The notes under the pieces are model-generated. The model searched no databases. It saw only the letters and a program-made list of their open reading frames with translations, and was not told the DNA's origin. Shown here one piece after another: positions 1 to 9,700 of a DNA stretch of 64,000 bases; position 1 is the stretch's first letter, and each line of letters opens with the position of its first letter. This DNA comes from Wenzhouxiangella sp. AB-CW3 (GTDB lineage Bacteria > Pseudomonadota > Gammaproteobacteria > Xanthomonadales > Wenzhouxiangellaceae), in the NCBI RefSeq assembly GCF_014725735.1, contig NZ_CP061368.1:821225-885224 (forward strand), read 5' to 3'. The translations under genes were made by a program, and so were the position numbers.

Positions 1-202
1 ACTCGGCGAGGTCCAGTCCACTCATTTCGGGCATTTCGATGTCGGTAAGGACGACATCGGGCGGGTCGGACTCGATCAGTCGGCGTGCTTCCAGGCCGTT
101 GGCGGCACGCCCGGTGACCTGAAGATCGGGCTCCATGTCGAGTAGTGCGGCCAGGGCACCCAGCACCATGGCCTGGTCTTCGGCCACCAGCACACGAATC
201 AT
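1..202 (-). CDS. Response regulator, receiver domain (partial, C-terminus outside window)
   Basis: This is the N-terminal two-thirds of a CheY-like receiver domain; the gene runs off the left edge. The acidic pocket is E8-D9, and the phospho-acceptor is D54 in the stretch VVLTDIEMPEMSG, with the typical P and G residues after it. The start ATG overlaps the TGA stop of the upstream histidine kinase (ATGA arrangement), so the two are translationally coupled. The pairing with a HisKA_3-type kinase implies a NarL/DesR-type regulator with a C-terminal LuxR-like helix-turn-helix, but that part is not visible. Confidence 0.9.
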   Translation of the reverse strand, partial: MIRVLVAEDQAMVLGALAALLDMEPDLQVTGRAANGLEARRLIESDPPDVVLTDIEMPEMSGLDLAE

Positions 203-1317
203 GCTGCCTGTTCCTCGCATTCATCGGGCACCCAGGCGACCAGGGTGCAACCTGGGTCGCTGTTCAGCTCCAGGCGCCCGCCGATGTCGGCCAGGCGCTC
301 GCGCATGCCCTGTATGCCGTTGCCCTCCTCGGGCGTGCAGCCACGGCCGTCGTCGCACACGCGCATGGTCCAGCCCGCCTGCTCTTGCTCGAACTCGACC
401 CGCCCGTGCTCGGCGCCGGAATGGCGAATGATGTTGGTGACGGCCTCGCGCAACACCATGGCCAGAACCCGGCCGGCGTGACCGGGTATTTCCGGTGGCT
501 CGTCGATCTGGGCGGAAATGTCGGCGGATTCCAGCGTCAGGCGTGTGGCTGCAAGTTCGGCAGCCAATTCCGGCGCGCGCCAGCCCGAAACCGCCTCGCG
601 CACCTGGGAAAGCGCCTGTCGTCCGACCGACTCCACTTCGGCCATTTCGGTGCCGGCGCGTTCCGGGTCGGTGGACACCAGGCGCCTGGCCAGTTCGGTC
701 TTGCGCACCATCACCGAAAGCGTGTGACCCAGCAAATCATGCAGATCGCGGGCAATGCGCTCGCGTTCGGCCTTGCCGGCCAGCCGCCGGACCTCCTGCT
801 GGCTGAGCTTGATCTCGGCATTCTTGCGATTGAGTTCATTGAAATAGATATTGCTCACTCCCACCATCAGCGGAATCAGCAGGCCCATGAGAAAGAAGGG
901 CAGGGGCAGGGAGTGAACCCAGAACACCACAAGCACCGCCGCCACAACGCCCACTACACTGATCAGGCCGGCCCTTGGTGAGCCATATCCGGGAGAATAG
1001 GCGGCTGCATAAATCGCATAGGTGAACGCCGACGGGTTGAACGGCGTGACCACCGCGCACAGCCCGACCATCGGAACCACCCCGCATAACAGCTTCCACC
1101 CGGTCAGCCGGAAGGACCAGAAATACAGGGGTATGAACAAGGCCATGCTGATCAGGGTGGCCCACCAGAAACCCGGTTCGACCTCACCCAGTGTGAGCGG
1201 GAAGAACAGGAACCCGAGATAGATCAGCCAGGCATAGGGAAGACGCCCGACTTCGTCATCATCGGGCAGCAGCAGCCGATCGATTCGCAGCAGTATCGCT
1301 TTCAGGCGTCGGGTCAT
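199..1317 (-). CDS. Sensor histidine kinase, DesK/NarX type (HisKA_3)
   Basis: A 372-residue membrane sensor kinase. About five hydrophobic segments occupy residues 28-165, with little periplasmic loop, as in DesK-like sensors of membrane state. The dimerisation/phosphoacceptor helix has H193 in ARDLHDLLGHTL. The ATP-binding domain follows with an N-box (EAVTNIIRHS, N295), a G1 box (DDGRG, about 322-326) and a G2-like GNGIQGMRER. It phosphorylates the response regulator whose start codon it overlaps. The signal is unknown. The family call is firm; the similarity to DesK is by architecture only. Confidence 0.92.
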   Translation of the reverse strand: MTRRLKAILLRIDRLLLPDDDEVGRLPYAWLIYLGFLFFPLTLGEVEPGFWWATLISMALFIPLYFWSFRLTGWKLLCGVVPMVGLCAVVTPFNPSAFTYAIYAAAYSPGYGSPRAGLISVVGVVAAVLVVFWVHSLPLPFFLMGLLIPLMVGVSNIYFNELNRKNAEIKLSQQEVRRLAGKAERERIARDLHDLLGHTLSVMVRKTELARRLVSTDPERAGTEMAEVESVGRQALSQVREAVSGWRAPELAAELAATRLTLESADISAQIDEPPEIPGHAGRVLAMVLREAVTNIIRHSGAEHGRVEFEQEQAGWTMRVCDDGRGCTPEEGNGIQGMRERLADIGGRLELNSDPGCTLVAWVPDECEEQAA

Positions 1318-1320
1318 TGA

Positions 1321-1614
1321 CTATTCCAGTCGCACATCAGCCAGATCAAAGGCAAAGGAACCGGCTTGCGGGCCGGTAACGAAGGCGAAGGCTATGCCGG
1401 TGACAGCATCGACGTCGACCCCGTCGAAGTCATCAAGCGAGAGGGCCACTTCCTGCCGGTCATTATCCGTATCAAACTGTTGCATTTGCTGGAGTAGTAT
1501 CCGAAATATCGGGGCTAACTTCCAGCTATTGTGTAACCATTCTGAGCCATTTCGGTTAACGCCGACAGTCACAAGGATCAGGCAGTTGGTATGACAAGTG
1601 TCATATCCAATCAA
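1321..1614 (-). pseudogene. Remnant of a C-terminal beta-sandwich-like domain
   Basis: Only the last roughly 50 residues look protein-like: an aspartate-rich stretch with VALSLDDFDG, then GIAFAFVTG and SFAFDLADVRLE before the TAG stop. This resembles the end of CIA30/CBM11-type galactose-binding-like folds, where a final strand closes the sandwich. The first 45 codons look like non-coding sequence and there is no convincing ribosome site. I read it as the decayed 3' end of a gene that lay upstream of the kinase. It could be a very short genuine gene, but that is less likely. Confidence 0.3.
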
Positions 1615-1690
1615 TGACTGTCGATACTGAACCTGGAAAGTTCACCGGAGTATCGTGTGTCATTGAAACTTGTAGCTCGATAGGTAAACC

Positions 1691-2422
1691 ATGGCATTCG
1701 AAATGCTCTCCGAATCTTCGCGTCAGACCATACGTGTCGTCGTGACGGTCTTGCTGTTGGCGGCGGCGGGAAACTACAGTGACATCATGGATCAGTTCCA
1801 TCTCGCCTGCCTGGAGAACCGGCTCAGCGATGCCCGAGAAATTCGTACCCGGCTGCCCGATGTGAAGGCCGACCAGCAGGCTCTGGCCGATTATCGTCTG
1901 GCCTCCCTGTATATGGAGCAGGGTCGTGACGACGACGCCCGTGAGGCCCTGGATCGTGGCCTGGAGCAAATCACGGACTGGCTGGACCGGCATCCTGACG
2001 ATGCCAGGGGGCTGGCCATTCAGGCAGCCATAAAGGGTCAACTCGCCGGCACCGGAATGATCATGGGCATGCGCATGGGGCCGCGCGCGAACAGAAGCAT
2101 GGAGCGCGCAATGGAAATCGATCCCGACAATCCCGCCAACTGGCTACTGGATGCAATGGGCACGTTGTTCAAGCCGAGCATGTTCGGCGGTGGCACCGAG
2201 CCCGCGCTTCAACGTCTGGATCGTGCCATCGAGCTGTACGAGGCGGATGCGGGAGCACCTGTCGACCGTTGGGGTTTGCCGATAGCCCTTTACTTTCGTG
2301 CCCGCGTCCATCTTGAGAGGGGCCGGCCGGAGGCGGTTCGCGATGATCTGGATCGGGCCCTGCATCTCGTTCCCGAGTATCATGCTGCCCGGCAGCTTCG
2401 CGATAACTTCCCGGCGCCGTGA
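1691..2422 (+). CDS. TPR-like repeat protein with N-terminal hydrophobic segment
   Basis: The 243-residue product starts with a hydrophobic stretch (about residues 13-27, VRVVVTVLLLAAAG-like) that could be an uncleaved anchor or a poor signal peptide. After it come helical repeats of tetratricopeptide type: ALADYRLASLYMEQGRDDDAREALDRGLEQ, an AMEIDPDNPANWLLDAMG segment, and ALYFRARVHLERGRPEAV ending in ALHLVPEYHAARQL. The stop lies 26 bp from the convergent hydrolase gene. TPR proteins act as scaffolds; no partner can be named here. Confidence 0.75.
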   Translation: MAFEMLSESSRQTIRVVVTVLLLAAAGNYSDIMDQFHLACLENRLSDAREIRTRLPDVKADQQALADYRLASLYMEQGRDDDAREALDRGLEQITDWLDRHPDDARGLAIQAAIKGQLAGTGMIMGMRMGPRANRSMERAMEIDPDNPANWLLDAMGTLFKPSMFGGGTEPALQRLDRAIELYEADAGAPVDRWGLPIALYFRARVHLERGRPEAVRDDLDRALHLVPEYHAARQLRDNFPAP

Positions 2423-2448
2423 GCGACAGGTCACGACCACCCAGTTGA

Positions 2449-3816
2449 CTATCTCTCCTCGGCCAGATTCCCCAGCAGTTCGATAAACTCGGGAAAGGGG
2501 TCGGTCTCGGGGTTGTAGGCCTCAGAGTCGGCAATCAGGCGGGCACCAACGATGCGTTCATCGAGGCGAACTCCCAGCCATTGGCCGCGGTGCCCGGCGT
2601 GGGAGATGCCGACAACTTCCTCGTCCTCGTGCTCCAGAAACCAGATCAGCCCCATATGCTGCGACAGTTCGCTGGCCGGCTGAAAGCTTCGATCCAGGAA
2701 ATCGGCATCGATCAGTACTTCGCCCTGCCACTGTCCCCGGTCCAACGCAAGCTGGCCAAGACGGGCCAGGTCGCCGGCGCGCAGATGCAATCCGGCCATA
2801 CCCTGAGGGTTGCCGGCCGGGTCGGTGTCCCAACTGAAGTCTTCGATGCCGAGTTTCCCGAACAGATCATCGGCCAGAAACTCCTCCAGGGAGGCGTCAA
2901 CGAGTTGGCCGACAATGCCGCCGAGCAGATTGGTGGCATTGTTGCTGTAGATCACCCGGGTGCCAGGCTCGGTTTCCAGTGGCGCATCAAGCGCGAACTG
3001 CACGAAATCATCGCTCTGGTAGATGGGTATTGCCGGCTGGCCCCGATGCAGTCCGGAGGTGTGGGCCAGCAGGTGGCGCAGGGTGATGGTCGAGCGCTGC
3101 TCGTCGTCCTGCCACTGCGGGTAGAACTCATGCACGGGCACATCCACCGAATCCAGCAGTCCCAAATGCATCAGACGACCGATCACCAGGTGCATGACCG
3201 CCTTGGTGACCGACATGGTTTGCACGGGCACCGGTTCCTCGCCGCGATACCATTCACCGACCAGCTCGCCATCATGCATCAGTGCCAGGGCGGTGGTGAA
3301 GCTTGCATCGGCGGCTGCCAGCAGTTGATCAAGTGCATCGCGGTTGACCGATTCCTTCGCGGGTCCGGTACGCACCAGCTCAAGACGCTCACCGCGTAGC
3401 TTTGCAATCCGCTCGTCCAGTTTGCCGATCATGCTTTCGGCCTGGGCGCTGCCATCACGGGCCAGACGCGTTGTTGCTGTCTGGCCGGCTGGCAAACGCA
3501 GGCTGCCATGGATTTCGTTGTCGCCGACTTCCCCCTTGAGTACAACAGCATCCTGCATCGCCGTGACCCTGATGGTTCCGTCCTTGTATTGGGCCGATTC
3601 GGCCGGAACCCGGACTCCGCCTTCATCGATCAGCACAAAGACCGCTTGCAGGGAATCGCCGTCAGCCGATATCTCTACATCGTAGCGCATCGACGCGATG
3701 TCACCCTCGGTCATGCCCAGCCAGTGTCCAACGGCGGGATGCTGATCGGCGTATGCGGGAAATGCAGCAGAGCCCATGCAAAGCAGGACTATTCCCAAAG
3801 TGATCTTTGCTTTCAT
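2449..3816 (-). CDS. Secreted serine hydrolase, beta-lactamase (class C / esterase) family
   Basis: A 455-residue exported enzyme. I chose ATG 3816 because AGGAG lies just upstream and a clean signal peptide follows (MKAKITLGIVLLCMGSAAFPAYA). Residues 25-150 form an extra N-terminal domain. The serine beta-lactamase-like fold starts near 170 with SxxK as S202-V-T-K205, the YxN motif as Y290-S-N292, and HAG at 406-408 in place of KTG. That set is typical of class C-like esterases and D-aminopeptidases. The substrate cannot be inferred. The gene is divergent from the ABC transporter cluster. Confidence 0.88.
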   Translation of the reverse strand: MKAKITLGIVLLCMGSAAFPAYADQHPAVGHWLGMTEGDIASMRYDVEISADGDSLQAVFVLIDEGGVRVPAESAQYKDGTIRVTAMQDAVVLKGEVGDNEIHGSLRLPAGQTATTRLARDGSAQAESMIGKLDERIAKLRGERLELVRTGPAKESVNRDALDQLLAAADASFTTALALMHDGELVGEWYRGEEPVPVQTMSVTKAVMHLVIGRLMHLGLLDSVDVPVHEFYPQWQDDEQRSTITLRHLLAHTSGLHRGQPAIPIYQSDDFVQFALDAPLETEPGTRVIYSNNATNLLGGIVGQLVDASLEEFLADDLFGKLGIEDFSWDTDPAGNPQGMAGLHLRAGDLARLGQLALDRGQWQGEVLIDADFLDRSFQPASELSQHMGLIWFLEHEDEEVVGISHAGHRGQWLGVRLDERIVGARLIADSEAYNPETDPFPEFIELLGNLAEER

Positions 3817-3942
3817 GACGCCACTCCTTCGAACTCGCAGCCACCATACCATCGACGCTGGCGGTATCTCATCTGCCAGAAGTCAGGGTATGCCGGGCAG
3901 GCTCAGGGTGATGACTTCTGTCACTCCTGAAAGCCTGCTCGG

Positions 3943-3956
3943 TTAGAGTACGCTCT
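3943..3956. promoter_or_regulatory. Dyad TAGAG-N4-CTCTA in a divergent intergenic region
   Basis: The inverted repeat TAGAGTACGCTCTA lies 35 bp before the first ABC transporter gene and about 127 bp before the hydrolase start. Its position suits a repressor operator acting on the export operon, such as a TetR- or MarR-type site. No regulator gene is adjacent, so the assignment is tentative. Confidence 0.3.
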
Positions 3957-3990
3957 ACCGTAGTTGATTCCACACTAGGTTCCTAAACTG

Positions 3991-4956
3991 ATGGACTATG
4001 CCATTGAAGCCAGCGGTCTGGTCAAGCGTTTCGGTGAAACGCTGGCTGTTGATGGTGTCGACCTTGCCGTGGCGCCCGGTCAGGTCCTGGGCCTGTTGGG
4101 GCCGAACGGGGCCGGCAAAACCACCACGGTGCGCATGTTGGCCACTCTGACCCGTCCTGATGCCGGGCAGGCCACCGTGGGTGGCTGCGATATCTTCAGT
4201 CAGGCGCATGAAGTGCGGGGGCGCATCGGGCTGACCGGGCAGTTTGCTTCGGTCGATCATCGATTGACGGGTTTCGAGAACCTGTTTCTGATTGCCCGTC
4301 TTCTGGGGCAGACACGCGCCGATGCACGGCAGGTATCCAACAAGCTACTCGACCAGTTCGAACTGACCGAAGCGGCCGCCCGGCCGGTAGGGGGATATTC
4401 CGGGGGCATGCGTCGTCGGCTCGATCTGGCTGCCAGCTTGGTCGGCAATCCGCGCATCCTGTTTCTGGATGAACCGACCACGGGTCTTGATCCCAGGGCG
4501 CGTCGACAGCTCTGGGAGTTGATCGGTCAGAGGGTGGGCGATGGCACCACCGTGTTGCTCACTACCCAGTATCTTGAAGAAGCCGATGCCTTGGCCGACG
4601 AGATCCTGGTGATCGACCATGGTCGGGTCATTGCGCGCGGCAGTCCCGATGAACTCAAGCAGGAGATTGGTGCTCGCACACTGGACATCCGGCCGGCGCA
4701 AAGGGCCGACCTGGATGCCGTGGCTGGCATTCTCACGGAACTGACCGGGGTCGAACCCAAGCGGCAGGGTGGGCGGCTGAGCGTCCCGGCGACCGACCGT
4801 AGCCTGTTGCCCGAGCTCGTTCGCAACCTGGAAGCCCGGGGCATCGAGCCTGCCGAACTGCAATTGCGATCAGCCAGCCTCGACGAGGTCTTTCTGGCGC
4901 TCACTGGCGAGCAGGCCGACTCTGGAGACGATCAACAGCAGGAGAAATCACCATGA
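3991..4956 (+). CDS. ABC transporter ATP-binding protein, DrrA-like
   Basis: The 321-residue ATPase has Walker A GPNGAGKTT (37-45), the signature YSGGMRRRLDLA (about 136-147), Walker B ILFLDEPTTGLDP (about 156-168) and a C-terminal extension of about 100 residues. That architecture is typical of the DrrA/daunorubicin-resistance family of exporters. It overlaps the next gene by ATGA, so it is expected to form a half-transporter complex with that permease at the inner membrane. Export of a drug-like or lipid substrate is inferred from family only. Confidence 0.9.
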   Translation: MDYAIEASGLVKRFGETLAVDGVDLAVAPGQVLGLLGPNGAGKTTTVRMLATLTRPDAGQATVGGCDIFSQAHEVRGRIGLTGQFASVDHRLTGFENLFLIARLLGQTRADARQVSNKLLDQFELTEAAARPVGGYSGGMRRRLDLAASLVGNPRILFLDEPTTGLDPRARRQLWELIGQRVGDGTTVLLTTQYLEEADALADEILVIDHGRVIARGSPDELKQEIGARTLDIRPAQRADLDAVAGILTELTGVEPKRQGGRLSVPATDRSLLPELVRNLEARGIEPAELQLRSASLDEVFLALTGEQADSGDDQQQEKSP

Positions 4957-5738
4957 TGCCATCCGGCGGACCCGGGCTGGTGCGCGGGCTGGAACAGACC
5001 TTCAGTCTGGCCTGGCGCGCCATCGTTCAACTGCGCCGCAATCCCTGGGAGTTGGGCGACTACAGTTTCCAGCCCGTGCTGTTTCTTTTGCTGTTTGTCT
5101 ATATTTTCGGTGGCGCCATTTCCGGGTCCATCGACGAGGCACTGACCTGGATGCTACCCGGCATCATTGTCATGAACATGATGTTCGTGACCGTGTATGT
5201 CGGGCACGGCCTCAATACCGATCTGACCGGTGGCTACTTCGATCGCCTGCGTGCACTGCCGGTAGCTCGCTGGGCACCGCTGGCCGGCCGCATCACTGCC
5301 GACCTGGTCAAGCAGGGTTGGTCAATTGCGCTGCTGTTGGGTCTGGGCTGGCTGATGGGTTTTCGCATGGAGAATCCGGCCTGGGGGCTGGCAGTCATGG
5401 TCGTGCTGGTATTGATCTTCGCGCTGGCCTTCTCCTGGGTGTCTGTGCTGGTCGGGGTCATCGCCCGTGATCCGGAGCATGTGCATCTGTTCGGTTTTAC
5501 CGCCTTGTTTCCGATTACCTTCGTCAGCAACGTATTTGTGCCCGTAGAGACCCTGCCGCCCTGGTTACAGGGCATTGTCATGGCCAATCCGGTATCGATA
5601 CTGACCGATGCCTGTCGTGGCCTGCTGCTGGGTGGGCCCTGGGTACAGTCGGCCCTGATCATCCTGGCCTGGGCGATTGGTTTGACCCTGGTCTTCATGC
5701 CCTTGTCGCTGCGCGCACTCAGAAGACGACTGCAATGA
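4953..5738 (+). CDS. ABC-2 type transporter permease, DrrB-like
   Basis: A 261-residue integral membrane protein with about six hydrophobic segments (for example FLLLFVYIFGGAI, MLPGIIVMNMMFVTVYVG, LAVMVVLVLIFALAFSWV and SALIILAWAIGLTLVFMPL). The region after the fourth segment, ALFPITFVSNVFVPVETLPPWL, is the conserved ABC-2 signature. The start overlaps the stop of the ATPase, so both are made from one transcript. Together they form a DrrAB-like efflux pump. Confidence 0.9.
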   Translation: MMPSGGPGLVRGLEQTFSLAWRAIVQLRRNPWELGDYSFQPVLFLLLFVYIFGGAISGSIDEALTWMLPGIIVMNMMFVTVYVGHGLNTDLTGGYFDRLRALPVARWAPLAGRITADLVKQGWSIALLLGLGWLMGFRMENPAWGLAVMVVLVLIFALAFSWVSVLVGVIARDPEHVHLFGFTALFPITFVSNVFVPVETLPPWLQGIVMANPVSILTDACRGLLLGGPWVQSALIILAWAIGLTLVFMPLSLRALRRRLQ

Positions 5739-5817
5739 TCGTGACTTCTGGCGCATGTGGCAGGCCCGGAAAGCGGATAACTTACCGACCAGTTCCATTC
5801 ACTACCGAGGGAAGACC

Positions 5818-6696
5818 GTGCTGGTCATCGACAATTTGAGCAAGACCTACGACAACGGCGTACAGGCACTGGATGATGTAAGCCTGACCATTCCGCCAGG
5901 CATGTTCGGGCTTCTGGGTCCCAATGGTGCCGGCAAGTCCACGCTGATGCGGACCATCGCAACACTGCAGCCGGCAGATCGCGGCTCTATTCATTTTGAT
6001 GGCATTGATGTCAGCAAGGAGCCGGATCGGATCCGATCACAACTGGGCTATCTGCCCCAGGATTTCAATGTCTATCCACGTATCAGTGCAGAAGACCTGC
6101 TGGACCATCTTGCATTGCTCAAGGGCATGGACGACCGAAGTCAGCGACGCCAGGTGGTCGAAACCCTGCTGGTTCAGACCAATCTCCACGAACATCGCAA
6201 GAAGCATGTAGCCAGCTTCTCCGGTGGCATGCGTCAGCGCTTCGGCATTGCCCAGGCACTGATTGGCGACCCCAGCCTGCTGATCGTGGATGAGCCCACG
6301 GCCGGCCTGGATCCGGAAGAGCGCAACCGCTTTCACAACCTGCTCGCCGAAATCGGCTCCGACAAGGTCATACTGCTCTCGACCCATATTGTCGATGACG
6401 TTGCTGATCTGTGCCCGCAGATGGCGGTCATCGCCGATGGTCGGATTCAACTGACCGGCGCGCCCTCCGAGCTGATTCATTCCCTGGAAGGAAGGATCTG
6501 GTGCCGTCGTGTCGATCGTGCCGATGTCGAATCGGCCAGTGAGGACATGCCCGTCATATCCACGCGATTGCAGGCGGGAAAAACGGTGATCCACGTGCTG
6601 TCCGAGCATGCGCCTGGGCCCGAGTTCGAAGCCGTGCCACCGGATCTCGAAGATGTCTACTTCTCAACCCTGTTCCGCGTCAAGCTGGCAGCCTGA
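5818..6696 (+). CDS. ABC transporter ATP-binding protein partner of the permease-peptidase fusion
   Basis: I chose the GTG at 5818 because GAGGGA precedes it and the fold begins at once (VIDNLSKTYDNGVQAL). An in-frame ATG lies at 5755 but adds atypical sequence. The 292-residue ATPase has Walker A GPNGAGKS (34-41), signature FSGGMRQRFGIA (about 134-145) and Walker B LLIVDEPTAGLDP (about 154-166). It stops 10 bp before the giant permease gene, whose ribosome site AAGGAG lies right after the stop. The operon order suggests that it energises that permease rather than the DrrB-like one. Confidence 0.9.
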   Translation: MLVIDNLSKTYDNGVQALDDVSLTIPPGMFGLLGPNGAGKSTLMRTIATLQPADRGSIHFDGIDVSKEPDRIRSQLGYLPQDFNVYPRISAEDLLDHLALLKGMDDRSQRRQVVETLLVQTNLHEHRKKHVASFSGGMRQRFGIAQALIGDPSLLIVDEPTAGLDPEERNRFHNLLAEIGSDKVILLSTHIVDDVADLCPQMAVIADGRIQLTGAPSELIHSLEGRIWCRRVDRADVESASEDMPVISTRLQAGKTVIHVLSEHAPGPEFEAVPPDLEDVYFSTLFRVKLAA

Positions 6697-6706
6697 AGGA
6701 GCTGAC

Positions 6707-9700
6707 ATGTTCATCAAACTGGCCCGCACCGAATGGCGCTATCTGCGCCGTCAGCCATCGTTCTTCGTCACATTGCTGGTGTTCTTCCTGCTGACCTTTC
6801 TGGCCACCGTGGTCGATCAGGTGCAGATCGGAGGCCCCGGCCCGAATGTATTGATCAACGGCCCCTGGAATATCGCTATGACCCAGCTCATTCTGAGTCT
6901 TTTTGCGATGTTCCTGGTTGCCAACTTCATCGGCAACACGGCCACGCGCGACTGGTCGAGCCAGATGGAAGGCATTGTTTTCAGCACACCGCTCAAGCCG
7001 GCAGCCTATCTGTGGGGTCGCTTTGCCGGGTCGTGGGCCGTGGTCATGCTCGTGTTCGCCACCGTACCCCTGGCTATCTGGTTCGGCAGCCTTATGCCCT
7101 GGGTCGACAGCGAGCGCTTCGGGCCAACCGTACTGAGCTACTACCTGTGGCCATACGTCTACCTGGTTATGCCGTCCCTGCTGTTTTGTGCCGCTCTGTT
7201 CTATGCGCTGGCCATTGCCACCCGATCGATGATGGCCATGTACCTGGGAGTGGTCGGCTTCTTCATTTTGTACCTGAGCTCACAGGGCTTGCTGTCCGAC
7301 CCCCAGTATCGCGATGTGGCCGCCTTGCTGGATCCGTTCGGGATTGGTGCATTTGCATCGGTCACCCGCTACTGGACCACCATAGAGCTCAATACCATGA
7401 TGCCGGCCATGGAAGGCGTGCTGCTGCACAATCGCCTGCTGTGGCTGGGTGTGACCGCGGTATTGATTGGCCTGACCCACTGGCTGATCGACCTGCGCCG
7501 CCCGCGGAAGAGTCGCGGCAAGCCCGCGCGCCGCGAGACAGCGCCGACCATAGATCCACTCAATGCCCGAATACGGCCCAATCCGAACCCGGGCATGTCT
7601 ACCAGTCTCTGGCAGTTGTGGCTCAGAAGTCGCTTCGAGATGAGCCAGATCGTCAGATCCTGGCCATTTATCATCCTGCTGTTGCTGACCGTATTCCAGT
7701 TCAGCAACCTGCTCATGTACGACCCCAATAGCTGGTATGGCACCAACCCATGGCCGATCACGCGCTACATGGTTGACTATATCGGCTGGTCGTTCGACCT
7801 GATCATGCTGATCATCATTGCCTACTACACGGCCGAGGTGGTCTGGCGCGAACGGCAGTCGGGTATGGGTGACATTGTCGACAGTCTGCCTACACCCGAC
7901 TGGGTGCTCTTTGTTTCCAAGCTCATGGGCTTGTATCTGGTTATCTTTGCCCTGCTGGCTCTGGGTGTGGTTCTTGCCTCGCTATACCAGGCCAGCCAGG
8001 GCTTTTTTGAATTCGAAATGGCCCAGTATTTGGTGCGTATCAGCGCGTATACGGCCCTTCCGTTCATGTTGATCGCCGTGCTCGCGGTTCTGCTGCAGGT
8101 TGTCAGCCCCAACAAGTTCGTCGGCATCGGCCTGTTTGTGCTCTTCATCATCACCACCCTGATCTTCCATGGCATCGGGCTGGAACACAGCGCATTCAAC
8201 TTCGGCAGTTCGCCGATGGCCACCTATTCGGACATCAATCAGTACGGGCCTTTTGCGCAGACACAGTTCTGGTACATGCTCTACTGGGCCGCATTGACCC
8301 TGGTGCTTGCCGTGCTCAGTCATGGTTTGTGGCAACGAGGCCCGGAAAGCGCCCTCCGCTATCGGCTGCGTCACCTGCCCAGCCGTCTTGGTCCATACAG
8401 CAAGGGCCTGGCGGGCACTGGGCTGCTGGTGTTTGCCGCCAGCGGGGCTTGGATAGCCTATAACACTGCCATGCTCAATGAATCAGTCACCAGCAGGGCG
8501 CAGCTTGACCTTCAGGCTGACTACGAGCAGACCTATCGTCCGCATGAAGAATTGCCGGTGCCGGCAATCGCCTCGGTGTTCCTGGAGGTGGATATCGAGC
8601 CGGAAACCCGTCGCTTGAGCGCCAGTGGTCATTACCAGCTCAAGAACCGGGGTGATGAACCCATCGATCGTTTTCTGCTGATGCTTCCACCGCATGTTTC
8701 GCGGGCCAGCGCGGTCAGTCTGGAAGTGGAGCAGGGTCGAGAATCAGATCGTGACGAAACCCATGGCGCGGTCTGGGTCGAGTTCGATTCACCCATGGCG
8801 CCAGGGGAGCAACGGCGGCTTGAGTTCAATGTCGATCGAATCAACCAGGGTTTTGCTGATCGTGGCCGTGATCTCAGAGTGGTGCGCAACGGCACATTTA
8901 TCAACAATTTTGAATTGCTGCCCATGCCTGGCTACCAGTCCAGCATGGAAATCAGCGACCGTCACGAAAGACGCAAGCGCGACCTGCCGCCGCCACGGCG
9001 CATGAATGACCTGGACGACGATCGTCACCATGCAGGCAATTACCTCACGCCGCATACCGACTTCATCGACTTCGAGGCCATCATCTCGACACATCCCGAC
9101 CAGGTTGCACTGGCTCCCGGGTACATCGAGCGCGAATGGACGGAGAATGGCCGTCGATACTTCCACTACAAGATGGATGCGCCCATACTCAGTTTCTTCA
9201 ATATCATGTCGGCCGATCTGGCCTTGACCGAAGACGAGCATGACGGTGTGGCGATCAAGATCTACCACCATCCGGACCATGCCTTCAATGTCGAACGCAT
9301 GATTGAGTCGGTCCGCGACTCCCTGGACTATTTCAGTCGTGAGTTCAGCCCATACCAGCATCGCCAGGTGCGTATCATCGAATTCCCGGGCTACAGCCGG
9401 TTTGCACAGGCCTTTCCCAACACCATTCCATACTCCGAGGATATCGGCTTCATTGCCGACCTGCGCGACCCGGATGACATCGACTACGTCTACTACGTCA
9501 CCGCGCATGAAGTTGCACACCAGTGGTGGGCACACCAGGTGGTCGGGGCCAATGTTCAGGGCGCCGAAGTGCTTTCGGAATCGCTGTCCCAGTACTCGGC
9601 CCTGATGGTGCTGGAGGAAAACTATGGCCCCGCCCATCTACGGCGGTTCCTGAAGTATGAACTGGACAACTACCTTCGCGGTCGTGCCGGAGAAGCACTG